Origin: JAVBNJ01 sp031551625
GTDB taxonomy: Bacteria; Bacteroidota; Bacteroidia; Bacteroidales; UBA932
Direction: 5' to 3'
DNA length: 7,612 nt
Assembly: GCA_031551625.1 (NCBI GenBank)
Contig: JAVBNJ010000045.1
Coordinates: forward strand, 1 to 7,612
Shown: positions 1 through 6,534 of the stretch, one piece after another
Numbering within the stretch: the stretch's first letter is position 1
Layout of the letters: the number at the start of each line of letters is the position of its first letter
The notes under the pieces: model-generated
The model's input: the letters and a program-made list of their open reading frames with translations, nothing else
Database searches by the model: none
What the model was told of the DNA's origin: nothing
Made by a program: the position numbers and the translations under genes

Positions 1-777
1 TTTTTCGGCAATAAACGGCAGTATACCGGCATCGACGTCGCCGCTGCGGGTACCCATTACCAAGCCTTCGAGCGGGGTGAAACCCATTGATGTGTCAACT
101 GATTTTCCGTTGTGGATAGCGGCAATAGAAGCGCCATTGCCCAGGTGGCAGGTAATTATTTTCGAATTATTGAAATCCAATCCTGTGATTTGACAAGCCT
201 TTTGCGCTACATAGCGATGGCTCGTGCCGTGAAAACCGTAACGGCGCACTTTATATTGTTCGTAATATTTGTAAGGCAAGGCATACATGTAAGCATGCGC
301 CGGCATTGTTTGGTGGAACGAGGTATCGAACACCGCTACCTGCGGTACTTGCGGCATAATGCTTTCGATAGCTTGAATACCTTTCAAATTGGCCGGATTG
401 TGCAGCGGTGCCAGGTCAATGCATGCCGCAATATTGTTGCATGCTTCGGGCGTTACACGCACACTACCCTTGAAATATTCGCCGCCATGCGCTACGCGGT
501 GACCCACGGCTGCAATTTCGTTCAACGATTTCACCACTCCGTATTCCTTGTCGGTCAACAGTTCCAGGATAACGCTGATACCCGCCGTGTGGTCGGGTGC
601 ATTGCACACTTTTTTCAATTTGTCCTTACCGGGGACGCTGTGTGTAACCACACTGCCCGATAGGCCAATACGTTCCAATAAACCTTTTGCCAATACGTTG
701 TTGTTGGACTCGCTTTGCATGTCGAGCACTTGATACTTAATCGAAGAGCTACCGCAATTCAGGACTAAAATATTCAT
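1..777 (-). CDS. ackA: Acetate kinase, N-terminal part (runs off the window)
   Basis: Acetate kinase interconverts acetate + ATP and acetyl phosphate + ADP, and in fermenters it usually makes ATP in the cytoplasm. Reading leftward from ATG at 777 gives 259 codons without a stop before the window edge; the family is about 400 aa. The start MNILVLNCGSSSIKY holds the nucleotide/phosphate residues N7, S10, S12 and K14. HRVAHGGEYF carries R94, VFDTSFH carries D151, YGFHGTSH carries H183, HLGNG is at 211-215 and MGTRSGD carries R244. These correspond to R91, D148, H180 and R241 of the well-studied Methanosarcina enzyme, so the active site is intact as far as visible. The start is fixed by the conserved N-terminus and by a promoter about 30 nt upstream. 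In many Bacteroidetes pta precedes ackA; here the upstream gene is a UPF0316 gene, so pta must lie downstream or elsewhere. Confidence 0.97.
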   Translation of the reverse strand, partial: MNILVLNCGSSSIKYQVLDMQSESNNNVLAKGLLERIGLSGSVVTHSVPGKDKLKKVCNAPDHTAGISVILELLTDKEYGVVKSLNEIAAVGHRVAHGGEYFKGSVRVTPEACNNIAACIDLAPLHNPANLKGIQAIESIMPQVPQVAVFDTSFHQTMPAHAYMYALPYKYYEQYKVRRYGFHGTSHRYVAQKACQITGLDFNNSKIITCHLGNGASIAAIHNGKSVDTSMGFTPLEGLVMGTRSGDVDAGILPFIAEK

Positions 778-805
778 AAGGGTTAAGTTTTTGTTATTAA
801 GGCCG

Positions 806-841
806 CAAAGATACAATTTTTCCGGCGTAAAATAAAACAAA
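806..841 (-). promoter_or_regulatory. Promoter of ackA (Bacteroidetes type)
   Basis: The minus strand reads TATCTTTG at 813-806, an exact match to the Bacteroidetes -7 box TAnnTTTG. A TTTG at 841-838 could be the -33 box, but the 24-nt spacing is longer than the usual 19-21. Transcription would begin near 800, giving a leader of about 20-25 nt. ackA can therefore be transcribed independently of the UPF0316 gene upstream. Confidence 0.7.
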
Positions 842-898
842 AAAAAATTTTCAGTGGAAATTGTCCGCAAAAACAGAAAAAGACCAAAGAAAGAAAAA

Positions 899-1459
899 TT
901 ATTTTCCTATCCGCCAACGGCGCAAAAGCCCGGCCTCGTCGGGGAAAATACCGCGCTGCACGGCGCGTACATCCGATGTTACATAGAATGCCTGCGAATC
1001 GAAATGATGAATAATTTTTTCGACTTTCTTCGATTTTTTGCGGTTGATAACGGTTTGCACAATGCTCACTTCGCCTTCGACACCTTCGCCATAACTGATG
1101 GTAGCGCCGAAACCCTCTTTATTGAGTGTGTGTACCAACTCTTTCCCATGCTTTTTGGTGTATACACGAATGAGTAAAGTGCCGATGGCCAACCGCTCTT
1201 CAACCAGCATACCGATAAGACTACCCGTAGCATAACCGCCGGCGTAGGCAATGTAGCATACAAAATCGTTGGAAACCGCCAGAATGCGGCTGATAACCAA
1301 AATCCAAATGAATACTTCGCAGAAACCGACCAACGGCGCCAAGTATTTTTTTCCTTTCGAGATAAAAATAATACGCATGGTGCCCAGTGTAACGTCGCAA
1401 ATGCGGGCCAAGAACACCAGAAACGGCAGGTATGGATATGCAAAAAGTGTATCTAACAT
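899..1459 (-). CDS. UPF0316 family membrane protein (DUF5698 + DUF2179)
   Basis: A 186-aa protein of the UPF0316 family, whose function is not established. The N-terminal half is membrane-embedded. Hydrophobic segments at about 8-34, 40-60 and 65-88 enclose conserved-looking stretches (DVTLGTMRIIFISKGKK at 22-38, GFCEVFIW at 45-52, GYATGSLIGMLVEERLAIG at 75-93). The C-terminal part, about 95-175, is soluble and matches the DUF2179 pattern: a TLNKEGFGAT segment, GEGVEGEVSIVQTVINRKK, and DSQAFYVTSDVRAVQRGIF. DUF2179 also occurs in YitT-type proteins, where a small-ligand or nucleotide-binding role has been suggested. The length is normal for the family. The start ATG is supported by an N-terminus that runs straight into the first membrane segment. 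No canonical -7 box was found in the 133 nt upstream, so it may be read through from the DUF5723 gene. Confidence 0.88.
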   Translation of the reverse strand: MLDTLFAYPYLPFLVFLARICDVTLGTMRIIFISKGKKYLAPLVGFCEVFIWILVISRILAVSNDFVCYIAYAGGYATGSLIGMLVEERLAIGTLLIRVYTKKHGKELVHTLNKEGFGATISYGEGVEGEVSIVQTVINRKKSKKVEKIIHHFDSQAFYVTSDVRAVQRGIFPDEAGLLRRWRIGK

Positions 1460-1470
1460 GTATACTTAAT

Positions 1471-1504
1471 TTTCCGCAGATCTCGCTGATTACGCAGATA
1501 ATTA
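1471..1504 (+). repeat. CAGATT-type dispersed repeat, copy A
   Basis: The plus strand carries CCGCAGATCTCG followed by CTGATTACGCAGATAATTA. Copy C (6736-6779), read on the minus strand, has the same two blocks (CCACAGATTTCA and CTGATTACACAGATAAT), separated by about 9 extra nt. The element lies in the 133-nt gap between the UPF0316 start and the DUF5723 stop. No coding or promoter role is visible. Confidence 0.6.
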
Positions 1505-1569
1505 CTTCACCGGTATACAGGGGCGAACTGTACTTCGCAATGACGCGATAGCTAAAACTATACTTGCGT

Positions 1570-1590
1570 AATTTTTAATTTTAAACTTTA
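1570..1590. repeat. AATT-phased 7-nt array, copy 1
   Basis: Three consecutive heptamers AATTTTT, AATTTTA and AACTTTA lie immediately downstream of the DUF5723 stop codon (1593-1595). Similar heptamer arrays occur at 6349-6376 and 7424-7458. The sequence is simple and AT-rich, so its significance rests on the other copies. Confidence 0.4.
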
Positions 1591-1592
1591 TA

Positions 1593-2870
1593 CTATAGTA
1601 CAATCGTCATGCCGAGTTGTGCCGACAGGGCTTTCATGTCGCGGATATAAGTGGCATTGATGTTTTCGACGGCCAAGTATATCTGTAAGGTCGAAATCTT
1701 GAAATTCATTGCTATACTTGGGTTGAAATAAGTTTGCCCGAACAGGAAATTATTACCTACCGACACCGAGAACCAATCGCCTACCAAACGGTTGTACATA
1801 ATAGTAAGCGCGCTGTTGTTGAAGTTTTGCAAAGCATCGGTACGGAACAACATCCCTACTTTGTTATACTTTTGGAAATCGTAGGAAGCCGAAATAAATA
1901 AACGGCCTTTCAGCTTGGTAGTATACGATTCTCCGTCGCGTTCACGCACGGAGAATTGATCTTTCAATGTATCTACCAAATTTTTCATCAAATCGCCGAT
2001 ATTGCCCACATCGTTGAAACCTTCGAACGAGAAAGGTTTATTGACATTCTTACTTTCCTGGTATTTCACTTTAGAACCCCAGTGTATAAAACCCCAATCT
2101 ATCAGACTGACGCCTACATCCAAGCCTTTCAGCGGTGTTTTGTAATACACGCCTGCATCAACACTGGCACCCACATTGTCGAACGGATTGGAGTCAATTT
2201 GTGCTGTTTTAATAAGGATATCCGACGATGCCAACAAGTTGTATGTATCGGCATCGGTAGCCAGCGAAGCTTTGAGCGACGAGCTGTAGGCATTGTAGAT
2301 ACCTACGAGTAGCTTAGCGCGTCCGCCCACTTGCCAGTTCCGGTTAATCTTATAGGTGTATCCAAACGAAAGTTCGCCAAATGCTTGTCCCAGCAGCGAA
2401 CCATCAATAATGCAAGGTTCATTGACAAATGCAGAGTTCCCATTTACTAGCAATTCCACGGCATCCTGCGGCACGCCTATGTTACCATACCCTTTGGCAG
2501 CCAAACCTACCGTAATGAAGTGAACTGTATCTATACGTTTACCAAAGGTAAAAATATCGTAATTAAATTCGGCAAACACTCGGCTGCTGCTTGTAACAGC
2601 ATTGGCCACTCCGGGCTTCACAAACAACGAATCGTTGCGCTTGGTAAAAATATCCGACCACGAGATGGGCGTAGTAGCCGATACGCTGATGTTGGCCAAA
2701 AACGGTACGCCGAAATACATCTGCACCGTATCGGGTATGTTAGCCGGGTTGCTGCGCATAGCTTGCGGCGTTGTATTCATAAAATGCAACAAAGTACTTT
2801 CCTGCGCCACGGCACGCTGCATAAATACAGCCAACACAATAACCGATGCTAAGAGAATATGTTTCTTCAT
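1593..2870 (-). CDS. DUF5723 family exported protein, probable outer-membrane beta-barrel
   Basis: A 425-aa protein with a clear Sec signal peptide (MKKHILLASVIVLAVFMQRAVA, cleavage after A22). The next segment, LLHFMNTTPQAMRSNPANIP at 27-46, is the hallmark N-terminal region of DUF5723 proteins, a Bacteroidetes family of unknown function. The rest is rich in alternating polar/hydrophobic strands and aromatic residues (for example ELSFGYTYKINRNWQVGGRAKLLVGIY, VGASVDAGVYYKTPLKGLDVGVSL, FSVSVGNNFLFG). It ends in short strands finishing with a hydrophobic residue (LSAQLGMTIVL), as expected of a membrane barrel inserted by the Bam machinery. The barrel call is inferred from this pattern. The start at 2870 puts the signal peptide at the N-terminus and lies 21 nt after the tRNA-Arg 3' end. 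No -7 box separates the two, so transcription from the tRNA promoter is likely. Confidence 0.85.
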   Translation of the reverse strand: MKKHILLASVIVLAVFMQRAVAQESTLLHFMNTTPQAMRSNPANIPDTVQMYFGVPFLANISVSATTPISWSDIFTKRNDSLFVKPGVANAVTSSSRVFAEFNYDIFTFGKRIDTVHFITVGLAAKGYGNIGVPQDAVELLVNGNSAFVNEPCIIDGSLLGQAFGELSFGYTYKINRNWQVGGRAKLLVGIYNAYSSSLKASLATDADTYNLLASSDILIKTAQIDSNPFDNVGASVDAGVYYKTPLKGLDVGVSLIDWGFIHWGSKVKYQESKNVNKPFSFEGFNDVGNIGDLMKNLVDTLKDQFSVRERDGESYTTKLKGRLFISASYDFQKYNKVGMLFRTDALQNFNNSALTIMYNRLVGDWFSVSVGNNFLFGQTYFNPSIAMNFKISTLQIYLAVENINATYIRDMKALSAQLGMTIVL

Positions 2871-2891
2871 ATATTATTCAATAAGCTGCGG

Positions 2892-2965
2892 TGACCTCGG
2901 AGGGATTCAAACCCCCGACTTTCAGAACCGGAATCTGACGTTCTATTCAGCTGAACTACGAGGCC
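2892..2965 (-). tRNA. tRNA-Arg (anticodon CCG)
   Basis: A full cloverleaf can be folded from the minus strand. The acceptor is GGCCTCG with CGAGGTC (one G-U pair) plus discriminator A. The D stem is GTTC/GAAC, the anticodon stem TCAGA/TCTGA with loop TTCCGGT, and the T stem GGGGG/CCCTC with loop TTTGAAT. The anticodon CCG (2931-2929) reads the Arg codon CGG. The gene is 74 nt long and CCA is not encoded (the next bases are CCG), so it must be added post-transcriptionally. Unusually, the D loop has G18-A19 (2947) instead of G18-G19 and the T loop has T56 (2909) instead of C56; the two changes together preserve a Watson-Crick 19-56 pair. It has its own strong promoter and lies directly upstream of the DUF5723 gene. 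Confidence 0.96.
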
Positions 2966-2983
2966 AAGTTTTATTTTAACGTA

Positions 2984-3014
2984 CAAAGGTAGTAAAAATT
3001 TCAGCACTGCCAAA
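2984..3014 (-). promoter_or_regulatory. Promoter of tRNA-Arg (and probably the DUF5723 gene)
   Basis: The minus strand reads TTTG (3014-3011), 19 nt, then TACCTTTG (2991-2984). This is a full match to the Bacteroidetes promoter consensus with ideal spacing. Predicted initiation is near 2977, leaving a 5' leader of about 12 nt before the tRNA. Confidence 0.8.
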
Positions 3015-3028
3015 CTTAAAAAAATTTA

Positions 3029-3036
3029 TATCTTTG
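3029..3036 (+). promoter_or_regulatory. -7 element of the fabD promoter
   Basis: TATCTTTG matches TAnnTTTG exactly and lies 24 nt before the fabD start codon, giving a predicted leader of about 18 nt. No good TTTG is found at the -33 distance; ACTG at 3006-3009 is the best candidate. That position falls next to the -33 box of the divergent tRNA promoter. The box also shows that an upstream TTG at 3034, in frame with fabD, lies inside the promoter and is not the start. Confidence 0.72.
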
Positions 3037-3060
3037 CAGCCGATTATTAAATTGATTAAT

Positions 3061-3942
3061 ATGAAAGCATACGTTTTTCCCGGACAGGGAGCCCAATTTG
3101 TTGGTATGGGAAAAGATTTGTACGACAACGTACCCCAAGCCAAAGACTTATTCGAAAAAGCAAATGGAATCCTTGGTTTCCGCATTACCGACCTGATGTT
3201 TGCCGGCACCGATGCCGACCTCAAGCAAACAAAAGTAACCCAACCTGCCGTATTTTTACACTCCGTTATACTGGCCAAATCGTTGCCCGACTTTGCTCCG
3301 CAAATGGTGGCAGGGCACTCGCTCGGCGAATTCTCGGCGCTGGTGGCAGCCGATGCCATGAGTTTTGAAGACGGATTAAAGCTGGTAGCCGCACGCGCCA
3401 TAGCCATGCAAAAGGCTTGCGAAGTAACGCCTTCTACAATGGCTGCCATTCTTGGCCTCGACGACAAGAAGATCGAACAAATATGTGCCGAAACCGAAGG
3501 TATTGTGGTTGCCGCCAACTACAACTGCCCCGGCCAGTTGGTGATTTCAGGAACAGTAGAAGCTGTGAATGCTGCTTGCGAAAAGTTGAAAGCTGCAGGC
3601 GCTAAACGCGCCATGGTGCTGCCCGTAGGCGGCGCCTTCCACTCGCCGCTGATGGAACCGGCTCGCAAGGAACTGGAAGTAGCGATACATGCTACGCCGT
3701 TCCAAACGCCCCGCTGCCCTGTGTATCAAAATGTAGATGCCAAGCCCTACAACGATCCTGCCATTATCAAGAACAACCTGATTGCCCAACTCACCGCACC
3801 GGTGCGCTGGACACAGATTATTCAAAACATGGTAGCCGATGGCGCTACTTCTTTCACAGAACTCGGCCCCGGCACTGCCCTGCAAGGCATGATTAAGAAA
3901 ACCGCCCCCGAAGTAACTGTTGAAAGCAAGCAAACACTGTAG
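3061..3942 (+). CDS. fabD: Malonyl-CoA:ACP transacylase (FabD)
   Basis: FabD moves the malonyl group from coenzyme A to acyl carrier protein, supplying the extender unit for type II fatty-acid synthesis in the cytoplasm. The 293-aa protein has the usual family length. The N-terminal GQGAQ (9-12 region) is followed by GHSLG at 85-89 with nucleophile Ser87. The malonyl-binding arginine is R112 in AARAIAMQ. The catalytic histidine is H194 in GAFHSPLM, and Q243 lies in IAQLTAPVRW. These fit E. coli S92, R117, H201 and Q250. The C-terminal ELGPG motif at 267-271 is also present. ATG at 3061 is chosen because the protein then begins MKAYVFPGQGAQ, and an in-frame TTG 27 nt upstream falls in the -7 box. 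The gene stands alone: it is divergent from tRNA-Arg and followed by a terminator, with no fab cluster visible. Confidence 0.98.
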   Translation: MKAYVFPGQGAQFVGMGKDLYDNVPQAKDLFEKANGILGFRITDLMFAGTDADLKQTKVTQPAVFLHSVILAKSLPDFAPQMVAGHSLGEFSALVAADAMSFEDGLKLVAARAIAMQKACEVTPSTMAAILGLDDKKIEQICAETEGIVVAANYNCPGQLVISGTVEAVNAACEKLKAAGAKRAMVLPVGGAFHSPLMEPARKELEVAIHATPFQTPRCPVYQNVDAKPYNDPAIIKNNLIAQLTAPVRWTQIIQNMVADGATSFTELGPGTALQGMIKKTAPEVTVESKQTL

Positions 3943-3968
3943 GCTTCGCGCACGAAAACGTGAAAACA

Positions 3969-4004
3969 AAAAAGCATGAATGGTATTTTCCATTCATGCT
4001 TTTT
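3969..4004. terminator. Bidirectional intrinsic terminator between fabD and the FISUMP gene
   Basis: A perfect inverted repeat has arms 3969-3983 and 3990-4004 (core GCATGAATGG/CCATTCATGC) and a 6-nt loop. It is followed by T5 on the plus strand and by TTTTTTGTTTT on the minus strand. It lies 26 nt after the fabD stop and 24 nt after the FISUMP gene stop (which is on the other strand), so it serves both convergent genes. The minus-strand T tract is the better one. Confidence 0.9.
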
Positions 4005-4028
4005 ACATGTAAGCCTTGTGCTGAAAAA

Positions 4029-5456
4029 CTACCGCACACATCTGATAGTGTAACCCGAACCGTAATTCCAGTTCAACCTTGCAATGAGATTATTATCATA
4101 GAAACATCGTTGTATGGATTCAGTAGTAACATAAAAGGCAAACCATCCCAAATAAAAATAAGTAACGCCATAAGTTGAGTGGGTATTATAACGGATACCT
4201 GCCGGAACAACCGAAAATCCATAATCATTCGAGGCTTTAAGTTCCGGAGTATACTTCCATGCAGGATAAGACACATTTGGTTGACAATACTCGTCGTTTT
4301 GCGGACACATATTGGTACTGGACAATCGCCGCCCCGCGTTTTTGCCAAGTTTCACACTCATAACAGCCGAATCGTGTATTTTTGCATTACAATCGCCCTC
4401 TACACAATCCAACATACGCCCCCATTCCGGATCGCTTGGCAGATTCCAGCCCGGCGGACATACACCTTGTACACCGGAAGGACTCGCAGTCGTAGTGGAA
4501 GCCGGCGTTCCAAGACCATTCGCAGACATTGCTGTCGGCAACGGATACAAAGCACCATATCTGTCACACCAACTCTTCGTAGAAACAACCATAGAGCCAG
4601 CATCGAAGGCGGGACACCAATACATACCAGTATAAGAAGTAGAAGTTGCGGCGGTAGTTGGCGCTGCCACATTGGCATACCAAGTCAGGCTCTTCCGGTA
4701 ATCGAGGTTTTGTGCCAACCACCAATTGCCATCGGGCATTTGTGCGATGGCATAATATCTACGGCCTTCATTGGCATTTATCTCGGCGGTGCCGCTTACC
4801 CGTGTATCCTGTATACGTGCCCGCCAGTTATTGGCAGCCAGACCATCCCGGTAACAGCTACCGGCAATCAAATCGCTGCCAGTGTAAGGACATGTCGCAG
4901 AATAGGCCGTATTATTAGAGCCGGAAGATTTACACTCATTACCAGCAGCTATTGTATACGTGGCAAATGCAGTATAATAATCAACACCGTTAATAGTATT
5001 GGTTGCCGCTGTTTGCTTCATAGTAGCCGTAGCTGCATTGCTACCAATAGAAGTAGCATTTCCCCAAACAAGAGTTCCGCCGGTGGGGTAACCAGTTGCG
5101 GTAAATGTCATCACATACCCTTCAGTAGCTTGTATTGCACTACGGGAAATTGTTAAAGACGGCGGCTTAATGCTTACTACCACCGACCGGCAAGTAGTAG
5201 TACCACAAGAACCTTCGGCACGGACATAATAGGTTGTCGAGGTTTTAGGGCTAACCGTGTAGCTGGTGCCAGCATACAAAAAGCTCCCACCACAGGAATT
5301 ACTGTACCATTTCCACGAGGCATTGGTACCCAACACCCCGCCATCGGGCTGCAAGGTTATACTTTCACCGCAGTAGATTTCAAAGACGTCCTGGGCCTGA
5401 ACTGTAACAAAAGCGCTACAGCATAGTGCCAACAAAAGAAAGAGTTGTTTTTTCAT
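4029..5456 (-). CDS. Secreted protein with Ig-like domain and C-terminal FISUMP domain
   Basis: A 475-aa exported protein of unknown role. The signal peptide MKKQLFLLLALCCSAFVTVQA ends at about 21. Residues 22-97 look like a bacterial Ig-like repeat (CGESITLQPDGG, ASWKWYSNSCGG, VSPKTSTTYYVRAEGSCG, four Cys). Residues 100-175 may be a second beta domain (LTISRSAIQATEGYVMTFTATG). From about 210 to the end is a FISUMP domain (Fibrobacter succinogenes major paralogous domain): GNWWLAQNL at 243-251, GVCPPGWNLPSDPEW at 331-345, NDYGFSVVPAGIR at 410-422, and the terminal GSGYTIRCVR. The domain is common in large paralogous sets of surface proteins in Fibrobacter and Bacteroidetes, with no fixed biochemical function. 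No type IX secretion C-terminal domain follows, so Sec export to the periplasm or surface is inferred. It is the second gene of a pair, 18 nt after the preceding stop, with an AT-rich start context. Confidence 0.88.
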   Translation of the reverse strand: MKKQLFLLLALCCSAFVTVQAQDVFEIYCGESITLQPDGGVLGTNASWKWYSNSCGGSFLYAGTSYTVSPKTSTTYYVRAEGSCGTTTCRSVVVSIKPPSLTISRSAIQATEGYVMTFTATGYPTGGTLVWGNATSIGSNAATATMKQTAATNTINGVDYYTAFATYTIAAGNECKSSGSNNTAYSATCPYTGSDLIAGSCYRDGLAANNWRARIQDTRVSGTAEINANEGRRYYAIAQMPDGNWWLAQNLDYRKSLTWYANVAAPTTAATSTSYTGMYWCPAFDAGSMVVSTKSWCDRYGALYPLPTAMSANGLGTPASTTTASPSGVQGVCPPGWNLPSDPEWGRMLDCVEGDCNAKIHDSAVMSVKLGKNAGRRLSSTNMCPQNDEYCQPNVSYPAWKYTPELKASNDYGFSVVPAGIRYNTHSTYGVTYFYLGWFAFYVTTESIQRCFYDNNLIARLNWNYGSGYTIRCVR

Positions 5457-5474
5457 ATAGTATTTGTTTTTAGT

Positions 5475-6179
5475 TTATTGATTACTGATGATACGAAAGG
5501 CCGGGACACTACCGGTGCAAAGACCTTTGGGTGCGCTGCTGGAGGTACAGTTTACGAAGCCCGGGCAATTTGTACGGTCGGTGATGATGGCATATATTTT
5601 GTTTTGTGTATTGTAAAATGTGTAGGGGTTTGCATTGCCAATAGTCGTTACGCTGCCACCGCTATCTGTCAACACAAAAGGCGGTGTGCCATGCAACACT
5701 ATTTTATTTATTTCCGTACTTGATGGAAATTGCAGGTTGGGCGGATAATCTGTGGCAGTAGCGCACCAGTTAAACATACCGGAAACATTGCCTAACTTCA
5801 CTGTCACTGTGGCTGATTGGCCGTTAACACCCGTTACATAAAAACCGGTAGTGTTGCCCGCCGTGTAAGTACCGTTGGTAACGGTTGGCGTGCCGCTGAC
5901 AGTAGCGCGCTGCCAGGCTCCTTTGTTGCCCAGTACATCCACCGGTTGAAAATCGACAAGGCACCACACTTTATTTAAATGCGTAGTGCCGTTGCAGCCT
6001 GTCCAAGTTAATTTAAAGGTTACCTGCTGTGTTTGGTAGTTGGCGCTCACTTGAGTCGTAGAAACACAATTAGCCGCATAGCCGGAAATGCCGCACAGCA
6101 TGACAAGTACTGAATAGTAGATTTTTTTAGCTGCGCTGAACTCACAACTGTGTTTAGATTTTAGTAGTGTTCGGTTCAT
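5475..6179 (-). CDS. Cys-rich secreted protein of unknown family, upstream partner of the FISUMP protein
   Basis: A 234-aa protein I cannot assign to a named family. A long n-region (MNRTLLKSKHSCEFSAAKK) precedes a hydrophobic core (IYYSVLVMLCGISGYAA), giving probable Sec cleavage near 36; no lipobox is convincing. The mature part has seven cysteines (38, 62, 73, 139, 205, 211, 221), suggesting disulfides in an oxidising compartment. It is beta-rich in character, with motifs VTFKLTWTGCNGTTHLNKVW (53-72), GFYVTGVNGQSATVTVKLG (112-130), FNWCATATDYPPN (136-148) and GTPPFVL (164-170). I have an unverified impression that the FNWC-DYPPN and GTPPF motifs recur in secreted proteins of gut Bacteroidales. 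No earlier methionine is in a plausible position, so ATG at 6179 is kept. The 18-nt spacing to the FISUMP gene implies one transcript and perhaps a shared surface role. Confidence 0.8.
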   Translation of the reverse strand: MNRTLLKSKHSCEFSAAKKIYYSVLVMLCGISGYAANCVSTTQVSANYQTQQVTFKLTWTGCNGTTHLNKVWCLVDFQPVDVLGNKGAWQRATVSGTPTVTNGTYTAGNTTGFYVTGVNGQSATVTVKLGNVSGMFNWCATATDYPPNLQFPSSTEINKIVLHGTPPFVLTDSGGSVTTIGNANPYTFYNTQNKIYAIITDRTNCPGFVNCTSSSAPKGLCTGSVPAFRIISNQ

Positions 6180-6199
6180 AATTATTTTGTTTTAAATTT

Positions 6200-6213
6200 T
6201 AACTAATTAGTTA
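6200..6213. promoter_or_regulatory. Perfect 14-bp palindrome upstream of the secreted-protein operon
   Basis: TAACTAATTAGTTA is a perfect inverted repeat ending 20 bp from the start codon of the 234-aa gene. Its size and symmetry suit a dimeric regulator such as a MarR- or TetR-type protein, but no regulator gene is nearby. It is AT-only except for one C/G pair, so chance is possible. Confidence 0.3.
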
Positions 6214-6267
6214 GTTTATCTATTAATGGGTGAACGAATTGTTGTAGCTTTGGGAACTGGTTCTTTT

Positions 6268-6306
6268 ATCCACCTTTATCGCATTCATCTGCAAAATCTG
6301 TGGTTC
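6268..6306 (-). repeat. CAGATT-type dispersed repeat, copy B
   Basis: Read on the minus strand the element begins GAACCACAGATTTTGCAGATGAA and continues with TGCGATAAAGGTGGAT. The first half matches copy C (AAACCACAGATTTCACAGATT) closely; the second half differs. It lies inside the presumed leader of the secreted-protein operon. Confidence 0.55.
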
Positions 6307-6348
6307 AACAAACACAAACGATGAAACCAATTCCCTCTACTACATTTA

Positions 6349-6376
6349 TTCTTAATTCTTCATTTTCAATTCCTAA
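6349..6376. repeat. AATT-phased 7-nt array, copy 2
   Basis: Four consecutive heptamers TTCTTAA, TTCTTCA, TTTTCAA and TTCCTAA keep a strict 7-nt phase. The array lies 42 nt from CAGATT-type copy B, just as array 1 lies near copy A. Confidence 0.45.
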
Positions 6377-6534
6377 TTTAAACAACAACCCCGCGCTGCA
6401 ATATTCTATTGCTGCCTCTTTGCTTCAATTACTCAATGCTATTAAATAAAAGAAACGTAGATTTTAATTTACTCCTACTTGAGGTCTTCAACTACCTATG
6501 CAATGAAATAAATCAAAACCCACGTTCGGGTGAT

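Noticed and set aside
112..663. Plus-strand open frame of 183 codons
   Set aside because: It is antisense to ackA, whose reading frame carries every catalytic motif; the product resembles nothing known.
1523..1538. Small hairpin GCGAA-CTGTAC-TTCGC in the UPF0316-DUF5723 gap as a terminator
   Set aside because: The stem is only 5 bp and no T tract follows on either strand.
2892..2965. tRNA-Arg as an integration site for a mobile element
   Set aside because: No integrase, no duplicated tRNA 3' fragment and no foreign-looking island were seen on either side.
3034..3060. Upstream TTG start extending FabD by nine residues
   Set aside because: The TTG is part of the -7 box TATCTTTG and would lie upstream of the transcript start. 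FabD proteins begin at the MKAYVFPGQG position.
4029..4200. Type IX secretion C-terminal sorting domain on the FISUMP protein
   Set aside because: The protein ends directly at the FISUMP terminal motif (GYTIRCVR) with no extra C-terminal domain.
4179..5156. Plus-strand open frame of 325 codons
   Set aside because: It lies entirely antisense to the FISUMP gene, which has a signal peptide, known domain motifs and correct operon spacing. The plus-strand product is Arg/Ser/Ile-rich with no recognisable domain.
6321..6449. Plus-strand 42-codon ORF (MKPIPSTTFIL...), with TAGCTTTG at 6245-6252 as a possible -7 box
   Set aside because: Part of it is the heptamer array, there is no good -33 box, and it overlaps another frame. 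Chance is the simpler explanation.
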